Source of the DNA: Pseudohongiella sp.
GTDB lineage: Bacteria; Pseudomonadota; Gammaproteobacteria; Pseudomonadales; Pseudohongiellaceae
Reading direction: 5' to 3'
Assembly (NCBI GenBank): GCA_030651695.1
Contig: JAUSCD010000012.1
Span: 186,001 to 250,000 of the forward strand
DNA length: 64,000 nt
Below the pieces are notes generated by a model. That model was not told the origin of the DNA, made no database searches, and was given only the letters and a program-made list of their open reading frames with translations. The translations under genes were made by a program, and so were the position numbers. This document shows positions 1-8,692 of this stretch, one piece after another (position 1 is the stretch's first letter; every line of letters starts with the position of its first letter).

Positions 1-1699
1 GGAAATAACAGCCGACATGAATTTTGGCCTGATAAAAATCCCTGTCCACATCTGAATTTTCGAGCGCCCTTGTCGCCACACTGACCATACGCGCCCACAT
101 AAATCCGTACAGAATCAGCGTCATCAGATCAAGGTAAGGCACCGATGCGGCGCCGGTCTCATTAGGATTCTCTGCGCTTGCCGAGCGCACCAGCGCGGTG
201 GTGTCCAGCAAAGTCAGCAGCGCTTTTTCCAGCACAGTAACAAATCCGGAAACTTTTCCGTCTTTTTCTGCAACTATAAAAGCTCTTATGTCTTCTACCA
301 GCACATCCAGCAAACCTTCACGGTCCAGCACCACTTTGCGGCCCATCAGGTCCAGCGCCTGAATACCATTGGTGCCTTCGTAAATCTGGGCAATTCGCGC
401 ATCGCGCACGTGCTGCTCCTGGCCCCATTCCCGCACATACCCGTGACCACCCAAAACCTGCTGACCCAGCACACAGGCTTCAAACCCCCTGTCTGTAAAG
501 GCAGCCTTGGCAATAGGCGTCAACAGGGCTACCAACTTGGCAGCACGCGCCCGCACCTGTTCATCCGGGTGGAAGTAGACCATGTCCAGCTGGGTGCCTA
601 CATACGCTGAAAGTGCGCGCGCAGCTTCGGTGTTGGCCCGCATGGTGAGCAACATACGTCGCACATCAGGGTGCACCAGAAGCGGATCCGCGGCCTTTTC
701 CGGGGCAACCGGACCGGTAGCAGCACGCCCCTGAATTCGCTCACGCGCGTAAGCTGCAGCTGTCTGGTAAGACGCATCACCCAACCCCAGACCCTGTAAA
801 CCGATAGTCAGACGTTCGTAGTTCATCATGGTGAACATACACGCCAGGCCTTTGTTGAGCTCTCCGACCAGATAACCGGTTGCGCCATCAAAATTCATCA
901 CGCAGGTGGACGATCCCTTCATGCCCATTTTGTGTTCTATCGAACCACAACTCACGCCATTGCGAACGCCTGGCTCACCGTTGTTATCCGGCAGGAACTT
1001 GGGCACCAGAAACAATGAAATTCCACGCGGACCTGCCGGCGCATCTGGCAGCTTGGCCAACACAAGGTGAATAATGTTGTCTGTGAGATCATGCTCGCCA
1101 CCGGTGATAAATATCTTGCTCCCCGAAACGCGATAACTACCGTCCTCCTGTGCTACCGCTCTGGTGCGGATCATGCCCAGATCCGTGCCCGCATGCGCTT
1201 CAGTCAGGCACATCGTCGCGCTCCACACCCCGGAATAGAGTCTGGGCAGATACGCCTGTTTAAGCTCCTCACTGGCATGCCGCGCGATCGCCAGGGACGC
1301 TCCGGCACTCAGCACACCGTACAAAGCAAGAGAGCTATTAGCCGCCATGGTCATTTCTTCAAAACACACAGCCAGCGTTTTCGGCATGCCTTGTCCGCCA
1401 TAAGCCGGATCTCCCGCCAACCCTATCCAGCCACCTTGCGAAAATGTTTCGTAGGCCTGCTTGAATCCTGCAGGAGTAGTAACCACTCCCTGATCAAAGC
1501 GACAGCCTTCTTCATCGCCCTGCCTGTTCAGCGGCGCCAGTAATTGTTCGGCGACTTTGCCCGCTTCTTCCAGCACTGAGTCGATCAGATCTGCTGTGAC
1601 TTCGCTTGTACCCGGCATCTGCGCCAGCAAATGCTCAGCGCCCAGCACTTCGTGCAGGACAAATTTCATATCTCGAATAGGGGCTTTGTAATCAGACAC
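1..1699 (-). CDS. Acyl-CoA dehydrogenase, DmdC-like long form (3' end outside window)
   Basis: FAD-dependent alpha,beta-dehydrogenation of an acyl-CoA thioester in the cytoplasm. The reading frame was translated by hand because it runs off the window; 566 codons are present. It begins MSDYKAPIRDM and belongs to the roughly 600-residue acyl-CoA dehydrogenase family that includes 3-methylmercaptopropionyl-CoA dehydrogenase. The FAD/substrate loop TEAHAGTDLG and the C-terminal YEGTNGIQ motif, which carries the usual catalytic Glu, are visible. The start is a GTG preceded by GGAG; an in-frame ATG lies ten codons inside. A perfect palindrome and a sigma70-like promoter sit just upstream, so it is probably transcribed alone and repressed by a fatty-acid or branched-chain-acid regulator. 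The substrate cannot be told from sequence. Confidence 0.9.
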   Translation of the reverse strand, partial: MSDYKAPIRDMKFVLHEVLGAEHLLAQMPGTSEVTADLIDSVLEEAGKVAEQLLAPLNRQGDEEGCRFDQGVVTTPAGFKQAYETFSQGGWIGLAGDPAYGGQGMPKTLAVCFEEMTMAANSSLALYGVLSAGASLAIARHASEELKQAYLPRLYSGVWSATMCLTEAHAGTDLGMIRTRAVAQEDGSYRVSGSKIFITGGEHDLTDNIIHLVLAKLPDAPAGPRGISLFLVPKFLPDNNGEPGVRNGVSCGSIEHKMGMKGSSTCVMNFDGATGYLVGELNKGLACMFTMMNYERLTIGLQGLGLGDASYQTAAAYARERIQGRAATGPVAPEKAADPLLVHPDVRRMLLTMRANTEAARALSAYVGTQLDMVYFHPDEQVRARAAKLVALLTPIAKAAFTDRGFEACVLGQQVLGGHGYVREWGQEQHVRDARIAQIYEGTNGIQALDLMGRKVVLDREGLLDVLVEDIRAFIVAEKDGKVSGFVTVLEKALLTLLDTTALVRSASAENPNETGAASVPYLDLMTLILYGFMWARMVSVATRALENSDVDRDFYQAKIHVGCYF

Positions 1700-1732
1700 G
1701 GGGAACTCCGGAAAAACGCTAATGAAACACCT

Positions 1733-1764
1733 GTTAAATTAGCGCCACTTGACGTTAACGTCAA
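1733..1764 (-). promoter_or_regulatory. Sigma70-like promoter of the acyl-CoA dehydrogenase gene
   Basis: On the minus strand TTGACG (1764-1759) is followed after 17 bases by TAATTT, giving a good -35/-10 pair about 35 bases before the GTG start. The -35 box lies inside the palindromic operator. Confidence 0.6.
1749..1764. promoter_or_regulatory. Perfect 16-bp palindromic operator
   Basis: TTGACGTTAACGTCAA reads identically on both strands, and an extra ACGTCAA half-site follows directly. It covers the -35 box of the acyl-CoA dehydrogenase promoter, as expected for a repressor site. The ACGT-centred half-sites resemble motifs described for LiuR-type MerR regulators of branched-chain amino acid and fatty acid catabolism. 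That assignment is inference; the palindrome is directly visible. Confidence 0.65.
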
Positions 1765-1766
1765 CG

Positions 1767-2504
1767 TCAACTATTTGCCCACAGGTGATCCATAACCAGG
1801 CAGGATACAAAGGATTCAGGCGCAGCGCCCGGCTGCCAGGGTAATTCACCCAGACACGGCGCGGGCAGAAGCTGCTTAAGGGTTTGGATGTTTTCTGCCG
1901 CAAGGGGCATATCCGCACTCAGATGGTTGGCAACCCAGCCAATCAGTCTGAGCCCGTCGGATTCAATCGCTTCAGCACTAAGCACGGCGTGATTGATACA
2001 CCCCAGACGAATGCCAACCACCAACACTACCGGCAACTGCAAGGCTTGCGGCATGCCGGACAAATATTCGCGACCATTCAGCGGCACGCGCCAGCCACCA
2101 GCACCCTCAACTACAGTGAAGTCCGCCCGCTCCGTAAATATTGCGCGGGCGAACCCGACCAGACGCTGCAAAGAGATCTGACGCCCTTCCATTTGCGCAG
2201 CAAGATGAGGGGCTACCGCTGCCCGCAATGCCACCGGATTGATTTGCTCGTAGGTAAGGTCAAGCGTGCAATACCGCTGTAAAAGCAGGGCATCTTCGTT
2301 ACGCAGCTCGCCATTGATTTCCTCACACCCCGACGCAACCGGCTTCATCGCCGCTGTACTGCGACCGCCTGAGCGCGCTGCCGCAAGCAAAGTCGCCGCG
2401 ACAAGCGACTTGCCCACGCCGGTATCGGTTCCGGCAACAAATACTGCCACTCGCCTGGGCGGCGGCACCTCCGAAGTTATATTTGCAATCTCTTTGTCAC
2501 TCAC
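1767..2504 (-). CDS. bioD: ATP-dependent dethiobiotin synthetase
   Basis: Closes the ureido ring of dethiobiotin from 7,8-diaminopelargonate, CO2 and ATP, the penultimate step of biotin synthesis. The protein has 245 residues. A P-loop GTDTGVGKS lies at residues 25-33 and the EGAGG motif at 133-137, both typical of BioD. The start overlaps the end of bioF by four bases (ATGA), so the two are translationally coupled. It is the last gene of the minus-strand bio operon and ends three bases before the operator of the neighbouring acyl-CoA dehydrogenase gene. Confidence 0.95.
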   Translation of the reverse strand: MSDKEIANITSEVPPPRRVAVFVAGTDTGVGKSLVAATLLAAARSGGRSTAAMKPVASGCEEINGELRNEDALLLQRYCTLDLTYEQINPVALRAAVAPHLAAQMEGRQISLQRLVGFARAIFTERADFTVVEGAGGWRVPLNGREYLSGMPQALQLPVVLVVGIRLGCINHAVLSAEAIESDGLRLIGWVANHLSADMPLAAENIQTLKQLLPAPCLGELPWQPGAAPESFVSCLVMDHLWANS

Positions 2505-3721
2505 GCGGTTTTCCTTCGCTGCACAGGGTCGTTATCGAATGTTATAACTCTCATCATCTCCGCCAGCGCATCGAGCAGTTGCTGCAACTGATCATCACTG
2601 TGTGCCGCCGACAAGGTTATCCGCAGCCGCGCACTGCCAGCGGGCACTGTTGGTGGCCGGATAGCCGACACCTGCAGCCCCCGTGAGCGCAGGAACTGGC
2701 TCGCCTGCATGGTTTTTTCAACATCTCCTGTGATCAGGGCCTGCACAGGCGACTCCGACGGCAGCACCATCAATCCCAACTCTTCAGACCCTTGCCTGAA
2801 CTTGGCAATCAGCTCCTGAAGTCGTTGCCGCCGCCATCCGTCTTGTTGGATCAGTCCCAAGCTGACACGAGTGGCAGCTGCCAATGCAGGCGGCATAGCC
2901 GTAGTGAACACATACGTACGGGCGAACTGCTCGATGTAATCAATCAGCGCTTTGTCACCCGCCACAAAAGCGCCCGCAGTGCCAAACGCCTTGCCGAAAG
3001 TACCAACCAGCACCGGCAGATCATGCTGACTGATCACATCGTTACCGGCACCCATGGCAATCACGCCTCGCCCGCCAGCTCCGAGACAGCCCATGCCGTG
3101 AGCATCATCAATCATCAGTCCGGCTCCGTAACGATGCGCCAGCTCGATCATGCCCGACAGCGGTGCTACGTCACCATCCATGCTGAAAACACCATCGCTG
3201 ACAATCAGGCAGGGTGAGCCGCTGCTTTGTAACTCATGTTCAAGGGCATCCAGACTGGCGTGTTCGTAACGCCGGCAGCGAGCGCGACTGAGCCAGCCTC
3301 CGTCCAATAGAGAGGCGTGGTTCAGAGCATCCTGCAACACCAGTGAGCTGGCATCAGCGAGAGCATTTATTACTCCCATATTAGCCATGTAACCGGTCGA
3401 AAACAGCAGGGCACGGTCACGACCGGTAAACGCAGCGAGCTCTTCCTCCAGTTGATCATGCACCCGGCAGTGCCCCGTGACCATATGCGAGGCGCCGCTG
3501 CCCACGCCATATTCAGCTGCCGCCGACTGAAACGAGGCAATCACCTCAGGATGATTGGCCAAACCGAGATAATCATTGGAACAGAAGGAAATCAGCTGCT
3601 GACCACCAAAGCTCTGCACAGCCTGGCAAGGCCCGAGTCTTTGCAGACGCTGCCTGATCAACCCGTGCTGCTCACGCTCCTGCATACGATGCAGGAGCTC
3701 CTTTCGCCAGCGCGCAGTCAT
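2501..3721 (-). CDS. bioF: 8-amino-7-oxononanoate synthase
   Basis: PLP enzyme that condenses pimeloyl-ACP or pimeloyl-CoA with L-alanine, the first step of biotin ring assembly. The 406 residues match the family length. The PLP-binding lysine is K244 in GTFGKAFG, and DDAHG at 205-209 supplies the Asp and His that contact PLP. It lies 25 bases downstream of bioB and overlaps bioD. In many gammaproteobacteria bioH and bioC follow bioF; here bioD follows directly. Confidence 0.95.
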   Translation of the reverse strand: MTARWRKELLHRMQEREQHGLIRQRLQRLGPCQAVQSFGGQQLISFCSNDYLGLANHPEVIASFQSAAAEYGVGSGASHMVTGHCRVHDQLEEELAAFTGRDRALLFSTGYMANMGVINALADASSLVLQDALNHASLLDGGWLSRARCRRYEHASLDALEHELQSSGSPCLIVSDGVFSMDGDVAPLSGMIELAHRYGAGLMIDDAHGMGCLGAGGRGVIAMGAGNDVISQHDLPVLVGTFGKAFGTAGAFVAGDKALIDYIEQFARTYVFTTAMPPALAAATRVSLGLIQQDGWRRQRLQELIAKFRQGSEELGLMVLPSESPVQALITGDVEKTMQASQFLRSRGLQVSAIRPPTVPAGSARLRITLSAAHSDDQLQQLLDALAEMMRVITFDNDPVQRRKTA

Positions 3722-3746
3722 GCCGGCGCCGATGTCGTTATCTGCG

Positions 3747-4802
3747 TCACGACGCCGAATAATACAGTGCGTGTTGCTCGCGCTGCAGCGCGCCGGTTTC
3801 TGAGTTCAAACCCAGACGACGAAACAATGACAGATCCTGGCTTTCCTCAGGCAGCGGCGTAGTCAGCAGTTTTTCGCCGTAAAAAATCGAGTTGGCGCCT
3901 GCAAAAAAACACAGCGCCTGAGTCTGCTCATTCATTTGCTGACGACCGGCTGACAACCGCACATACGACGCCGGCATCATGATCCGGGCCACAGCAATCG
4001 TGCGGATAAAGTCGAAGGGATCCAGTTCCTCAACATCGGCCAGCGGTGTACCTTTTACCTTAACCAGATTGTTTATCGGAACGCTGTCCGGATGCATTGG
4101 CATATTGGCTAACTGCTGCAACAAACCCGCACGATCAGCGGCAGTCTCTCCCATCCCCACAATACCGCCGCTACAAACCTTCATACCGGCTTCGCGCACG
4201 TGACTCAATGTATCAAGACGCCCCTGGTAAGTGCGGGTACTGATGATTTCGCCGTAATACTCAGGAGAGGTGTCCAGATTGTGGTTGTAATAATCCAGCC
4301 CCGCTTCAGCCAACTCATTGGCCTGTTCGGGCGTCAGCGCGCCCAGTGTCATGCAGGTTTCCATGCCCAACGCCCGCACCTGCCTGACCATTTCCAGTAC
4401 AACCGGGAAGTCTTTTTCAGATGGATTTTTCCACGCCGCGCCCATACAAAAACGTGAAGCGCCGCCTTCCAGAGCGACTTTTGCCTGGGTGATGACTTTC
4501 TCAACTTCGATCAGTTTTTCTTTTTTCAGGCCGGTGTTGTAGTGGCCGCTTTGCGGGCAATACTTGCAGTCCTCGGGGCAGGCGCCGGTTTTGATAGATA
4601 ACAGCGTGCTCATCTGAATCCGGTTCGGATCAAAAAACTGCCGGTGAACTGTCTGCGCTCTGAACATCAAATCCATAAATGGCAGCTCAAACAACGCCCG
4701 GATTTCGTCGCGGCTCCAATCGTGCCTCATGGACTGCAACGGCTCCTGCAGAGGCATTTGGGGAGCGGACGAATTTTGGGACAAAGCTGCTGACACGGTC
4801 AT
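3747..4802 (-). CDS. bioB: Biotin synthase (radical SAM)
   Basis: Inserts sulfur into dethiobiotin to give biotin, using a radical SAM [4Fe-4S] cluster and an auxiliary [2Fe-2S] cluster. The CxxxCxxC motif is C75, C79, C82 in [10 protein letters not shown]. The length of 351 residues is normal, and the YNHNLDT and GGIVGMGE segments are conserved in BioB. It is the first gene of the minus-strand operon bioB-bioF-bioD. A sigma70 promoter overlapped by a BirA-type operator lies about 70-125 bases upstream, so biotin-dependent repression is expected. Confidence 0.97.
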   Translation of the reverse strand: MTVSAALSQNSSAPQMPLQEPLQSMRHDWSRDEIRALFELPFMDLMFRAQTVHRQFFDPNRIQMSTLLSIKTGACPEDCKYCPQSGHYNTGLKKEKLIEVEKVITQAKVALEGGASRFCMGAAWKNPSEKDFPVVLEMVRQVRALGMETCMTLGALTPEQANELAEAGLDYYNHNLDTSPEYYGEIISTRTYQGRLDTLSHVREAGMKVCSGGIVGMGETAADRAGLLQQLANMPMHPDSVPINNLVKVKGTPLADVEELDPFDFIRTIAVARIMMPASYVRLSAGRQQMNEQTQALCFFAGANSIFYGEKLLTTPLPEESQDLSLFRRLGLNSETGALQREQHALYYSAS

Positions 4803-4873
4803 GATCGGATTCCTTGTTGTTTTTCCCGGCCATCGCTCTGGCCGGCAACTATACTCAAGTTAACAAGGTGGTC

Positions 4874-4901
4874 ATTCTAGAAGCGCCTGTTTTGTTGTCA
4901 A
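4874..4901 (-). promoter_or_regulatory. bioB promoter
   Basis: On the minus strand TTGACA (4901-4896), a 16-base spacer and TAGAAT (4879-4874) form a near-consensus sigma70 promoter about 72 bases before bioB. The -35 box falls inside the left arm of the BirA-like operator. Confidence 0.7.
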
Positions 4902-4928
4902 CCCATTTAAGTCTGATTTGATTTACAA
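4895..4928. promoter_or_regulatory. BirA-type biotin operator
   Basis: TTGTCAACC, 16 bases, GATTTACAA. Each arm differs by one base from the known BirA consensus TTGTAAACC-N(14-16)-GGTTTACAA. It overlaps the -35 box of the bioB promoter, so binding of BirA with biotinyl-AMP would block transcription. It may also act on the plus-strand comF gene 90 bases away. Confidence 0.75.
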
Positions 4929-5018
4929 GCGAGCAAAATCATCAGCCCTGAGCCGATACTCTCCCTTACAAAAGCCGTCGCTGCAGCCGCCAACACACTC
5001 GCAGGAGAAGCGCTGGCC

Positions 5019-5846
5019 TTGTTACGCCCGGCTCAGTTGTGTCTTAGCTGCAGGATTCCCGTGCGCCGCACTCTGGCCCTATGTGAAGCTTGTGAGGCAG
5101 ACTTACCCTGGCAGAGGCCGGGGTGCCAGCGCTGCGGCGTCAGCCCGGAAGACAGTAGTTTGTTGTCGGCTCCCGGGTTCAGCTCAACAGCAGAGTCAGC
5201 GCCACAGCGCGGGCAAGAACCAGGGCAGTGCCCTGCATCCGGCACGCTGGCAACTGACACTTGTCAGAACGCCAGCATCGGTCAGATCTGCCTCAATTGT
5301 CAGCACTCACCCCCTGCGTTTGATCGCTGCATACCCTTGTTCGCCTATCAGCAGCCTGTCTCCGGGATGATCAATCGCTTCAAGCAGCATGCAGGGTTCA
5401 GCGAGGCGCGTTGCCTCGGTCTGCTGATGAGGGCAGCGTTCCGGCAGTTTTATCTGGAACACGATCACCCTCCGCCTGCGTATCTGGTGCCCGTGCCTTT
5501 GCACCCCGGTCGCCTCAGGCAACGCGGTTTCAATCAGGCGTTACTATTGTGCAACTACATATCCGGCAGTTCCGGCATCCCGGTGTTGCGTCATGCCTGC
5601 GAGCGTCGGCCCAGCCAGCATAGTCAGCGCGGTCTCGGTGCACAGGCGCGACACTTGAATATGCAGGGCGCTTTCTATCATGGCACACAAGCGCATTTGA
5701 CAGCCGGCCAACACATCGCCATCATCGACGACGTGGTGACCACGACTGCCACCGTCAATGAAATGTCCGGGGTGCTGCGTCAATCAAGCACTTCGTGGCC
5801 GGGAGCAGTGCGAATAGATATCTGGTCAATTGCCCGCGCCAATTAA
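5019..5846 (+). CDS. comF: ComF family phosphoribosyltransferase-like protein
   Basis: Member of the ComF/GntX family, tied to DNA uptake and genetic competence; biochemical role not settled. The N-terminus has Cys pairs C8/C11, C22/C25 and C36/C39, suggesting zinc binding. The C-terminal half is a type I phosphoribosyltransferase fold ending in the PRPP-loop motif IIDDVVTTTAT. The predicted start is TTG after an AGGAGA Shine-Dalgarno; an in-frame TGA lies about 100 bases upstream and no ATG lies between. ComF commonly sits next to bioB in gammaproteobacteria, and here it separates bioB from bioA. At 275 residues it is slightly long because of a low-complexity linker after the zinc region. 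Confidence 0.85.
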   Translation: MLRPAQLCLSCRIPVRRTLALCEACEADLPWQRPGCQRCGVSPEDSSLLSAPGFSSTAESAPQRGQEPGQCPASGTLATDTCQNASIGQICLNCQHSPPAFDRCIPLFAYQQPVSGMINRFKQHAGFSEARCLGLLMRAAFRQFYLEHDHPPPAYLVPVPLHPGRLRQRGFNQALLLCNYISGSSGIPVLRHACERRPSQHSQRGLGAQARHLNMQGAFYHGTQAHLTAGQHIAIIDDVVTTTATVNEMSGVLRQSSTSWPGAVRIDIWSIARAN

Positions 5847-5918
5847 CCCAACCGTGTTGGCCTCTGATCGCACCCACACCCGCTTATACCAATATCACCC
5901 CAACGATAAACGCCGATT

Positions 5919-7208
5919 ATGTCTCCAGAAACACTTAACGCATTATTGAAATTCGACCACGACCATCTGATTCATCCCTACACATCCATGACAGATCCGT
6001 TACCCGTCAGTCTGGTCACGGGTGCGGATGGGTGCGAAATCGAACTCGCCGGCGGACGCAAACTCGTCGATGGCATGAGCTCCTGGTGGGCAGCAATCCA
6101 TGGCTACAATCATCCTGTCCTCAATCAGGCGATCAATGATCAATTGGGGGACATGGCCCACATCATGTTTGGCGGCTTGACGCACGAACCTGCAATCCGC
6201 CTTGGGGAACAGCTGCTCAATTTGTGTCACCCGACGCTGCGCAAGGTATTTTTCTGCGACTCCGGCTCTGTCGCGGTTGAAGCTGCGATCAAAATGGCCA
6301 TCCAGTACTGGACTGCGCAGGGCAATGGTGAGAAGTCCCGATTGTTAAGCCTGCGTCGTGGCTATCACGGCGACACCTTTGCAGCCATGGCAGTCTGCGA
6401 CCCGGTTACCGGAATGCACTCCCTGTTTGATCGCGTGCTGGCAAAACAGCTGTTTGCAGATGCACCCGCAGTGCGTTTTGATGCCCCCTGGAATCCTGAC
6501 GATATCAGCAGCATTCAGCAGCTGATTACTGAACATCACAAAGAGCTGGCCGCCGTCATTCTGGAGCCTGTGGTTCAGGGCGCCGGCGGCATGTTCTTTT
6601 ACTCCCCGCAGTATCTGCGCGAAGTGCGAGCGCTGTGCGACCGCTACCAGGTGCTGCTGATTGTTGATGAAATTGCTACCGGGTTTGGCCGCACAGGAAA
6701 AATGTTTGCCTGTGAACACGCAGGCATTGCCCCCGACATCATGTGTGTCGGCAAAGCACTGACTGGCGGTTACATGACATTGGCCGCCACACTGACAACA
6801 CAGCATGTGGCGGAGACCATCTCAGCCGGGGGTGGGGCTTTTATGCACGGCCCCACGTTCATGGCCAACCCTTTGGCCTGCGCCGTAGCCAGCGCCAGCC
6901 TGCAACTGCTGACACAAAGCCCGTGGCAACAACGGGTCGCAAACATTGGAAAACAATTGAGTGCCGGCCTGGAGCCTTGCCGCAACCTGCCAGGAGTTGC
7001 CGACGTCAGGGTGTTAGGCGCCATTGGTGTGGTTGAAATGGAAAAGCCGGTCGATATGCGCACCCTGCAGCCACGACTGGTTGAGCTGGGCGTCTGGGTG
7101 AGACCTTTTGGCAAACTGATCTATCTTATGCCACCTTTTATTATCACTGACAAACAGCTGGCGACACTGACAGATGCCATTAACACCGTTGTGCGTGAGA
7201 TTGGATGA
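5919..7208 (+). CDS. bioA: Adenosylmethionine-8-amino-7-oxononanoate aminotransferase
   Basis: PLP-dependent class III aminotransferase that converts KAPA to 7,8-diaminopelargonate with S-adenosylmethionine as the amino donor. It has 429 residues. [13 protein letters not shown] near the N-terminus is diagnostic of BioA and forms the SAM pocket. The PLP lysine is K279 in [10 protein letters not shown]. It is transcribed on plus, downstream of comF and apart from bioBFD. The final enzymes bioA, bioF, bioD and bioB are all here, but the pimelate-forming bioC and bioH are not in the window. Confidence 0.96.
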   Translation: MSPETLNALLKFDHDHLIHPYTSMTDPLPVSLVTGADGCEIELAGGRKLVDGMSSWWAAIHGYNHPVLNQAINDQLGDMAHIMFGGLTHEPAIRLGEQLLNLCHPTLRKVFFCDSGSVAVEAAIKMAIQYWTAQGNGEKSRLLSLRRGYHGDTFAAMAVCDPVTGMHSLFDRVLAKQLFADAPAVRFDAPWNPDDISSIQQLITEHHKELAAVILEPVVQGAGGMFFYSPQYLREVRALCDRYQVLLIVDEIATGFGRTGKMFACEHAGIAPDIMCVGKALTGGYMTLAATLTTQHVAETISAGGGAFMHGPTFMANPLACAVASASLQLLTQSPWQQRVANIGKQLSAGLEPCRNLPGVADVRVLGAIGVVEMEKPVDMRTLQPRLVELGVWVRPFGKLIYLMPPFIITDKQLATLTDAINTVVREIG

Positions 7209-7273
7209 GATAGCAATACGTGAGCAGGAAAGAACGGGCGAAAAGGACTACTGCCGGAATGGGTATTTAACTG

Positions 7274-7996
7274 TCAGAACTGATACTTGATTGTACCGTA
7301 AGCAACGCTGCCTGGCTGGGCGGCGCCAGAGGTATTGACGAAAGAAGATGCCTGCGCCTTGCGCTCAAACATGTTTCTGACACCAAGCGCAATGGACGCA
7401 TTACCGGTACGTCCTGCACGCACGTTATAGGCGTATCGCAGGTCCAGCGTTGTGATCTGCCCAACCAGTTCGTTGAGATCATCCACATTCAGTGCATCCA
7501 GACTAAACAGCCCCAACTGATCCATGGTGTCTGTATAGCTGGTGACCGCAGTCGCCGTATGGTTACCAATCTGCCAGCTGAAAGTCACGCTGCTTTGGCG
7601 CTCAGGCATCAGGCCGATAGCCGGCTCGGTTCGCGGCAGCAGGGCGACGGATTCGCGCACACTGTCGGCTATGGCAGTGTTGTAGATATAACTGGTGTTG
7701 GTACTGACAACAAATTGTCCGAAGCGCGTCGACTCCCATGTGTAGGAAGTACTCAGATCAAGTCCCTGGCTTCCGGGAGAGAGGTTAAAACCGCTGCTGA
7801 GCAGAGTGTGTTCGTGGTTGACATCCAGCAAGCGCAGGCTGTCTTCAGAGGCTTGCAGCGCCGGGAAAGCTTCGAGCTTGAGATCACGGCTTAACTGGCT
7901 ATCTTCTTCGGCAGCTGTCACCCATGGCGCAGCACACAGCAGCAAGGCGCCGAGCGCCAGCTGTGATCCTGTGATGAGTGCTTTTAACGGCATCAT
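7274..7996 (-). CDS. Small outer-membrane protein resembling the C-terminus of TonB-dependent receptors
   Basis: Function unknown. From the ATG at 7996 the protein begins MMPLKALITGSQLALGALLLCAAPWVTA, a clear signal peptide, and ends in the aromatic residue typical of outer-membrane barrels (TIKYQF). The mature part has alternating amphipathic strands. The segments GLDLSTSYTW, TLDLRYAYNV and IALGVRNMFERKA match the last strands of TonB-dependent receptors, including the NLFD-like motif. No plug domain or TonB box is present, and about 210 mature residues cannot form a 22-strand barrel. It is either a truncated receptor that acquired a secretion signal or a stand-alone short family. The upstream 41 codons in the ORF track have no matching start signals and were left out. 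Confidence 0.6.
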   Translation of the reverse strand: MMPLKALITGSQLALGALLLCAAPWVTAAEEDSQLSRDLKLEAFPALQASEDSLRLLDVNHEHTLLSSGFNLSPGSQGLDLSTSYTWESTRFGQFVVSTNTSYIYNTAIADSVRESVALLPRTEPAIGLMPERQSSVTFSWQIGNHTATAVTSYTDTMDQLGLFSLDALNVDDLNELVGQITTLDLRYAYNVRAGRTGNASIALGVRNMFERKAQASSFVNTSGAAQPGSVAYGTIKYQF

Positions 7997-8129
7997 CCGA
8001 ATTAGTGTTCCCGGGTTGAATGTCACCGGTTTGCCCCTGATAGTTTTTCTGTTGCAACGTGTTGGATTCTTGTTGTCTGAGAGGGGAGAGTATACAGACT
8101 TCATCCCGCTGTTCAAGCAGGTAAAACCC

Positions 8130-8681
8130 TCAAATAGCAGCCTTTAACATGAGCAGATGCTCGGCAGCAGTTGCCGGATCTCCGGGAAAACGGAAGGCTG
8201 GCCACACCGACGCCAGCGGCTGCATCACGAACAGACGCTGGCGCGCCCGCGGATGAGGCAAAGTGAGAAACTCTGTGTCAATGCACTGATCTCCAAAACT
8301 GATCAGATCCAGATCCAGTACCCGCGCCGCATTGCGAACGCCCCCGCGCTGGCGCCCAAATTCAGTTTCAAGTTTTTGTAACATCACCAGAAAACCGACA
8401 GCGGTCAAGTCCATACGGGGCTTCAGAACAGCCACGGCATTGGCAAACCTGGGGCTCCCCGGCGGGCAGTCTTCAGGTTCGGTTTCCACAATCCCGGAAA
8501 CCAGCACCGGTGACTCAGACAGGGTCTGGAGTGCAGGGATGGCGGCCCGCAACATGTCTGCAGGCCCGCCAAAAGCTCCCGGAAGATTGGCACCTAATGC
8601 AACAACTGCCAGTGCTGACGTCCGCAGTGAGGGACTGTGACGGAAAAGATCGTCAATTGAGCTGATCTCTGGCGCGGTCAT
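8130..8681 (-). CDS. folK: HPPK, first copy (6-hydroxymethyl-7,8-dihydropterin pyrophosphokinase)
   Basis: Transfers pyrophosphate from ATP to 6-hydroxymethyl-7,8-dihydropterin in folate synthesis. The 183 residues include VALGANLPG at the fold start and the family signature RNAARVLDLDLI, with the two metal-binding Asp residues intact. About 25 residues precede the core fold. The insert LPGAFGGPADMLRAAI looks more like alphaproteobacterial HPPKs, which suggests transfer but is not proof. A second, different folK lies at 56 kb next to folB. It is 11 bases downstream of hemE on the same strand, an unusual neighbour. Confidence 0.85.
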   Translation of the reverse strand: MTAPEISSIDDLFRHSPSLRTSALAVVALGANLPGAFGGPADMLRAAIPALQTLSESPVLVSGIVETEPEDCPPGSPRFANAVAVLKPRMDLTAVGFLVMLQKLETEFGRQRGGVRNAARVLDLDLISFGDQCIDTEFLTLPHPRARQRLFVMQPLASVWPAFRFPGDPATAAEHLLMLKAAI

Positions 8682-8692
8682 CCTGTAGCAAC

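Noticed and set aside
1067-1543. 158-residue plus-strand ORF
   Set aside because: It is antisense to the acyl-CoA dehydrogenase, whose motifs are clear on the minus strand.
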